From: Gammaproteobacteria bacterium
Lineage (GTDB): Bacteria > Pseudomonadota > Gammaproteobacteria > Pseudomonadales > UBA7434
Length of the DNA: 8,138 bases
Assembly (NCBI GenBank): GCA_024280785.1
Contig: JAJRPK010000111.1
Span: 1 to 8,138 of the forward strand
Direction: 5' to 3'
This document shows, piece by piece, positions 6,160 through 8,138 of this stretch; positions within the stretch are counted from its first letter, which is position 1, and each line of letters begins with the position of its first letter. The translations under genes and the position numbers were made by a program. The notes beneath the pieces are model-generated. The model ran no database searches, was not told the DNA's origin, and saw only the letters and a program-made list of their open reading frames with translations.

Positions 6160-7416
6160 CTAAATTGGCTTCCGTTTCTTATCGGCATAAGACCATTCAA
6201 GAAATTCAGTGACTGCATTGATAGTATTTTCGGTGCGTAACGAATGAAATATTTCGAAGGCGTGTTGTGCGCCTTCTACTGACGCATAAGCTACAGGGTT
6301 TTCCGAACTGGCCCCTAATGCGTTAGCAAATGCTTCGCCCGCTTCTTCAAAGGCCAGAGAGTCGTGAGTGCCGTGAATAATAAAAAACGGTGGTGCTTTA
6401 CTATTTATTTGGCTCTCGCTACACATGCTGTCCCAAAGCTCAGGCTGCTCTTGTGGAGATGATTTAAAAACTAACTTTGCGAGTTGCTTCTCCATTCCCA
6501 TCGAACCCAAAATATGGTGGCGATCGAGAAAATCATAGATTCCATAGAATGGCACTGCGGCGTCAATAGAAGTATCGAGGTCTTCAAAACCAGGTTGAAA
6601 CTCTGCCTTATTGGGCGTAAGAGCAGCCAAAGAAGACAGGTGTCCCCCGGCTGAACCTCCTGTAATCGCAAAATAGTCACTGTTGCCACCGTATTCCGAG
6701 ATATTTTGGCGTATCCAGGCAATGGCTTTTTTTACGTCGACTATGTGATCCGGAAAAGTAGCCGTGGGACTCAGGCGGTAATTAATACTGATACAAATCC
6801 AGCCTCTTTGGGCTAAATGATACATCAGCGGTAGTGCCTGCTGCTCCTTGTTGCCAATGATCCAGGCCCCACCATGAACCTGCAGTAAAACGGGATATCC
6901 GCCCTCCCTTGCTGCTGTAGGCTGATAAATATCCAGTAGATTACGACGCTTTGCCGCGTCACCATAGCTAATGTTAGTTATTCGTTTTACCCCGGTTCTT
7001 TTCATATCAAAGGGTCGAGCCCAATCTTTGATAGAGCTACCTGTTCTTAGAACGGCTTGTCGATTGGGATCAATGGACTGTTTAAAATCAGGGCCCAGAG
7101 TACTTTCAAGCGCCTTTTTATATATTTCTTTAGAAGTCGCAGAACGATATTGCAAATAGGTCATTCCCGCACAAGAGGCAAGCGATAAAAACAAAGCTAG
7201 CTGGCCTGTAGAATGGCTCAACACCCCACCGTAGATAAAACCAGCCCCAGTGATAATTTGCAAAGCAAGACGTTGCATCGCAAGTTCCCCGCTCAGCCAA
7301 GCCCAAAGAAAATAAAAGGGGCCAAGCCAGAAGATTCTTCGCATTTTAAAGATAGCGGTTGATGTGCCCAACAGGCTTATTATGCTCAGTAGCAGGTATA
7401 TTTTTTCAAGTGGCAT
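6160..7416 (-). CDS. Membrane-anchored alpha/beta hydrolase, hormone-sensitive lipase type esterase
   Basis: A 418-residue esterase or lipase. Roughly residues 5-90 are hydrophobic with three to four probable membrane segments (about 5-24, 29-45, 50-66 and 71-88). After a linker, the alpha/beta hydrolase domain begins near 145. It shows the oxyanion motif HGGAW (181-185), the nucleophile elbow GGSAG with Ser255, Asp352 in HGTHDS and His385 in GAQHAF, a complete Ser-Asp-His triad. The layout recalls mycobacterial LipM-type and BD-FAE-like carboxylesterases, from memory only. It probably hydrolyses short- or medium-chain esters or acylglycerols at the inner membrane; which side the catalytic domain faces is not clear. 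The ATG at 7414-7416 starts the hydrophobic region sensibly but has only a weak, distant AAGG upstream. The gene ends 41 bases from the end of the convergent WS/DGAT gene and is divergent from the SnoaL-like gene. A minus-strand TATAAA near 7475 could be a -10, but no -35 fits. Confidence 0.87.
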   Translation of the reverse strand: MPLEKIYLLLSIISLLGTSTAIFKMRRIFWLGPFYFLWAWLSGELAMQRLALQIITGAGFIYGGVLSHSTGQLALFLSLASCAGMTYLQYRSATSKEIYKKALESTLGPDFKQSIDPNRQAVLRTGSSIKDWARPFDMKRTGVKRITNISYGDAAKRRNLLDIYQPTAAREGGYPVLLQVHGGAWIIGNKEQQALPLMYHLAQRGWICISINYRLSPTATFPDHIVDVKKAIAWIRQNISEYGGNSDYFAITGGSAGGHLSSLAALTPNKAEFQPGFEDLDTSIDAAVPFYGIYDFLDRHHILGSMGMEKQLAKLVFKSSPQEQPELWDSMCSESQINSKAPPFFIIHGTHDSLAFEEAGEAFANALGASSENPVAYASVEGAQHAFEIFHSLRTENTINAVTEFLEWSYADKKRKPI

Positions 7417-7601
7417 GTGTAGTCTTCAACCTTGTAAGTTCAGCCCAACAATTGAAATAGAGCCGTTTGTTTTTATAGTCAGAGTTTCTAAAAATTAGCG
7501 TTATCCTACTGAATTCGGGCGATTACGCAATAGACCTTTTTGTTGGCTGACGGTATATTAATTCGATCTATGAATAGTTCCAAGTGAGCTATATTCACTA
7601 T

Positions 7602-7689
7602 CTGTACAGACTGTATATTACATCCGTATAGATAGCACCTGTATAGACAGTAACTATATTGATAGAAAATATCGATAAAAACTATACAG
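7602..7689. repeat. Cluster of CTGTATAG-like half-sites, candidate operator array
   Basis: Direct 8-mers: CTGTACAG (7602), CTGTATAT (7611), CCGTATAG (7624) and CTGTATAG (7639). A reverse-complement copy, CTATACAG, lies at 7682-7689. As 12-mers, CTGTACAGACTG, CCGTATAGATAG, CTGTATAGACAG and CTATATTGATAG (7602, 7624, 7639, 7654) agree within two or three mismatches of the third; the last three are spaced exactly 15 bases. TACAG-A-CTGTA at 7605-7615 is a perfect odd palindrome. The cluster ends 44 bases before the SnoaL-like start, so it most likely controls that gene, the esterase, or both. The binding protein is unknown. Confidence 0.5.
7659..7688 (+). promoter_or_regulatory. Possible sigma70-type promoter of the SnoaL-like gene
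   Basis: TTGATA (7659-7664) and TATACA (7683-7688) are separated by 18 bases, giving a leader of roughly 40 bases. The -10 lies inside the inverted CTATACAG half-site, so a bound protein there would be expected to repress. Both boxes are imperfect and the region is AT-rich, so this is a weak call. Confidence 0.25.
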
Positions 7690-7733
7690 TCAGCCCCTCA
7701 ATTTCTTTACTAATAAGCAGTGGTGAAATTATT

Positions 7734-8138
7734 ATGCACGAACTTCTTGAAATGGAAAAAATTAAGCAGCTGAAAGCACGTTACTTTCGTTCGCTCGATA
7801 CTAATGATTGGGCAATGTTTGAATCTGTATTAGCGGTCGATTGCATTGGCCGTTATGCTAGCGGCAAACACAGTTTTGACAACCGCGATGAGATTATCGC
7901 CTTTATGTCTGAGAATATGTCGGGAGATCAATTTCTATCGATGCACCACGGGCATCATCCCGAGATCGAATTAACTAGCGATACAACGGCAGCGGGTGTC
8001 TGGTATCTGCAAGATATCGTATTAGATTTAAAAAATAATTATCGTATTTATGGCGCGGGCATTTACCATGATGAATACATAAAAATTGATGGTGATTGGA
8101 AAATCTGCGTTATCGGCTATGACCGAACGTTTGAATGC
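7734..8138 (+). CDS. SnoaL-like / NTF2 family protein (3' partial)
   Basis: The frame is open from ATG 7734 to the last base of the window, giving 135 residues with the end missing. The pattern suits the SnoaL-like (SnoaL_4) branch of the NTF2 fold: an N-terminal helix with IKQLKARYFRSLDTNDW, a strand with VDCIGRY, a HHGHHPEIEL strand near 71-80, then GVWYLQDIV, YGAGIYHDEYIKIDGDWKI and GYDRTFE. Full-length members are often about 150 residues, so little is probably lost. The family includes steroid isomerase-, dehydratase- and cyclase-like enzymes and many of unknown function, so no reaction is assigned. GGTGA (7722-7726), seven bases upstream, supports the start; an alternative ATG lies six codons in. 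The gene is divergent from the esterase and follows the half-site cluster. Confidence 0.8.
   Translation, partial: MHELLEMEKIKQLKARYFRSLDTNDWAMFESVLAVDCIGRYASGKHSFDNRDEIIAFMSENMSGDQFLSMHHGHHPEIELTSDTTAAGVWYLQDIVLDLKNNYRIYGAGIYHDEYIKIDGDWKICVIGYDRTFEC

Larger units (their letters stand above)
7417..7733. other. 317-nt divergent intergenic region between esterase and SnoaL-like genes
   Basis: No open reading frame or RNA is recognised. The half nearer the esterase (7417-7580) shows little beyond CAGCCCAACA at 7441 and its near reverse complement TGTTGGCTG at 7541. The half nearer the SnoaL-like gene has a short inverted repeat, AGTGA-N7-TCACT (7583-7599), followed by the CTGTATAG half-site cluster and a possible promoter. 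Confidence 0.6.

Noticed and set aside
7583..7599. CRP-type site AGTGA...TCACT
   Set aside because: The spacer is seven bases rather than six, and the outer bases differ from TGTGA-N6-TCACA.
7602..7693. LexA/SOS box in the CTGT...ACAG sequences
   Set aside because: The gammaproteobacterial box needs CTGT-N8-ACAG. The pairs here have other spacings (such as CTGT-N4-ACAG at 7639-7650), and none has N8.

Overview
The window looks like chromosomal DNA of a moderate-GC Gram-negative bacterium. The best guess is an oil- or lipid-storing marine gammaproteobacterium of the Cellvibrionales/Alcanivorax/Marinobacter type. This rests only on gene content (a wax ester synthase/DGAT, an SDP1-like DUF3336 lipase, a YiiD-type hot-dog protein and an IorB-type oxidoreductase) and was not checked by any search. 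I see no tRNA, rRNA, CRISPR array, insertion sequence or phage gene.

Layout. (1) 1-1617 (+): the C-terminal ~538 residues of an IorB-type molybdopterin-binding oxidoreductase, cut at its 5' end by the window edge. (2) 1691-2191 (+): a stand-alone YiiD C-terminal hot-dog protein, candidate malonyl-ACP decarboxylase MadB or thioesterase. (3) 2355-3839 (-): a DUF3336 patatin-like lipase with the complete catalytic dyad. (4) 3840-4300: a 461-nt divergent intergenic region with a 20-bp palindrome. (5) 4301-6118 (+): a WS/DGAT acyltransferase with an extra ~125-residue Lys/Ala/Pro tail resembling histone H1 or the PhaF/AlgP tail. (6) 6160-7416 (-): a membrane-anchored alpha/beta hydrolase of the hormone-sensitive lipase type, convergent with the WS/DGAT gene. 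(7) 7417-7733: a 317-nt divergent intergenic region with a cluster of CTGTATAG-like half-sites. (8) 7734-8138 (+): a SnoaL/NTF2-like protein, cut at its 3' end by the window edge.

How they fit together. Four neighbouring genes have plausible neutral-lipid roles: fatty-acid synthesis priming (MadB-like), triacylglycerol or wax ester formation (WS/DGAT), triacylglycerol breakdown (SDP1-like lipase) and ester hydrolysis (HSL-like esterase). The synthase and the patatin lipase are divergent and share one control region. The most unusual item is the basic tail of the WS/DGAT. It could tether lipid droplets to DNA, as PhaF does for PHA granules. It is encoded across two A9 tracts where slippage in either direction would remove most of it.
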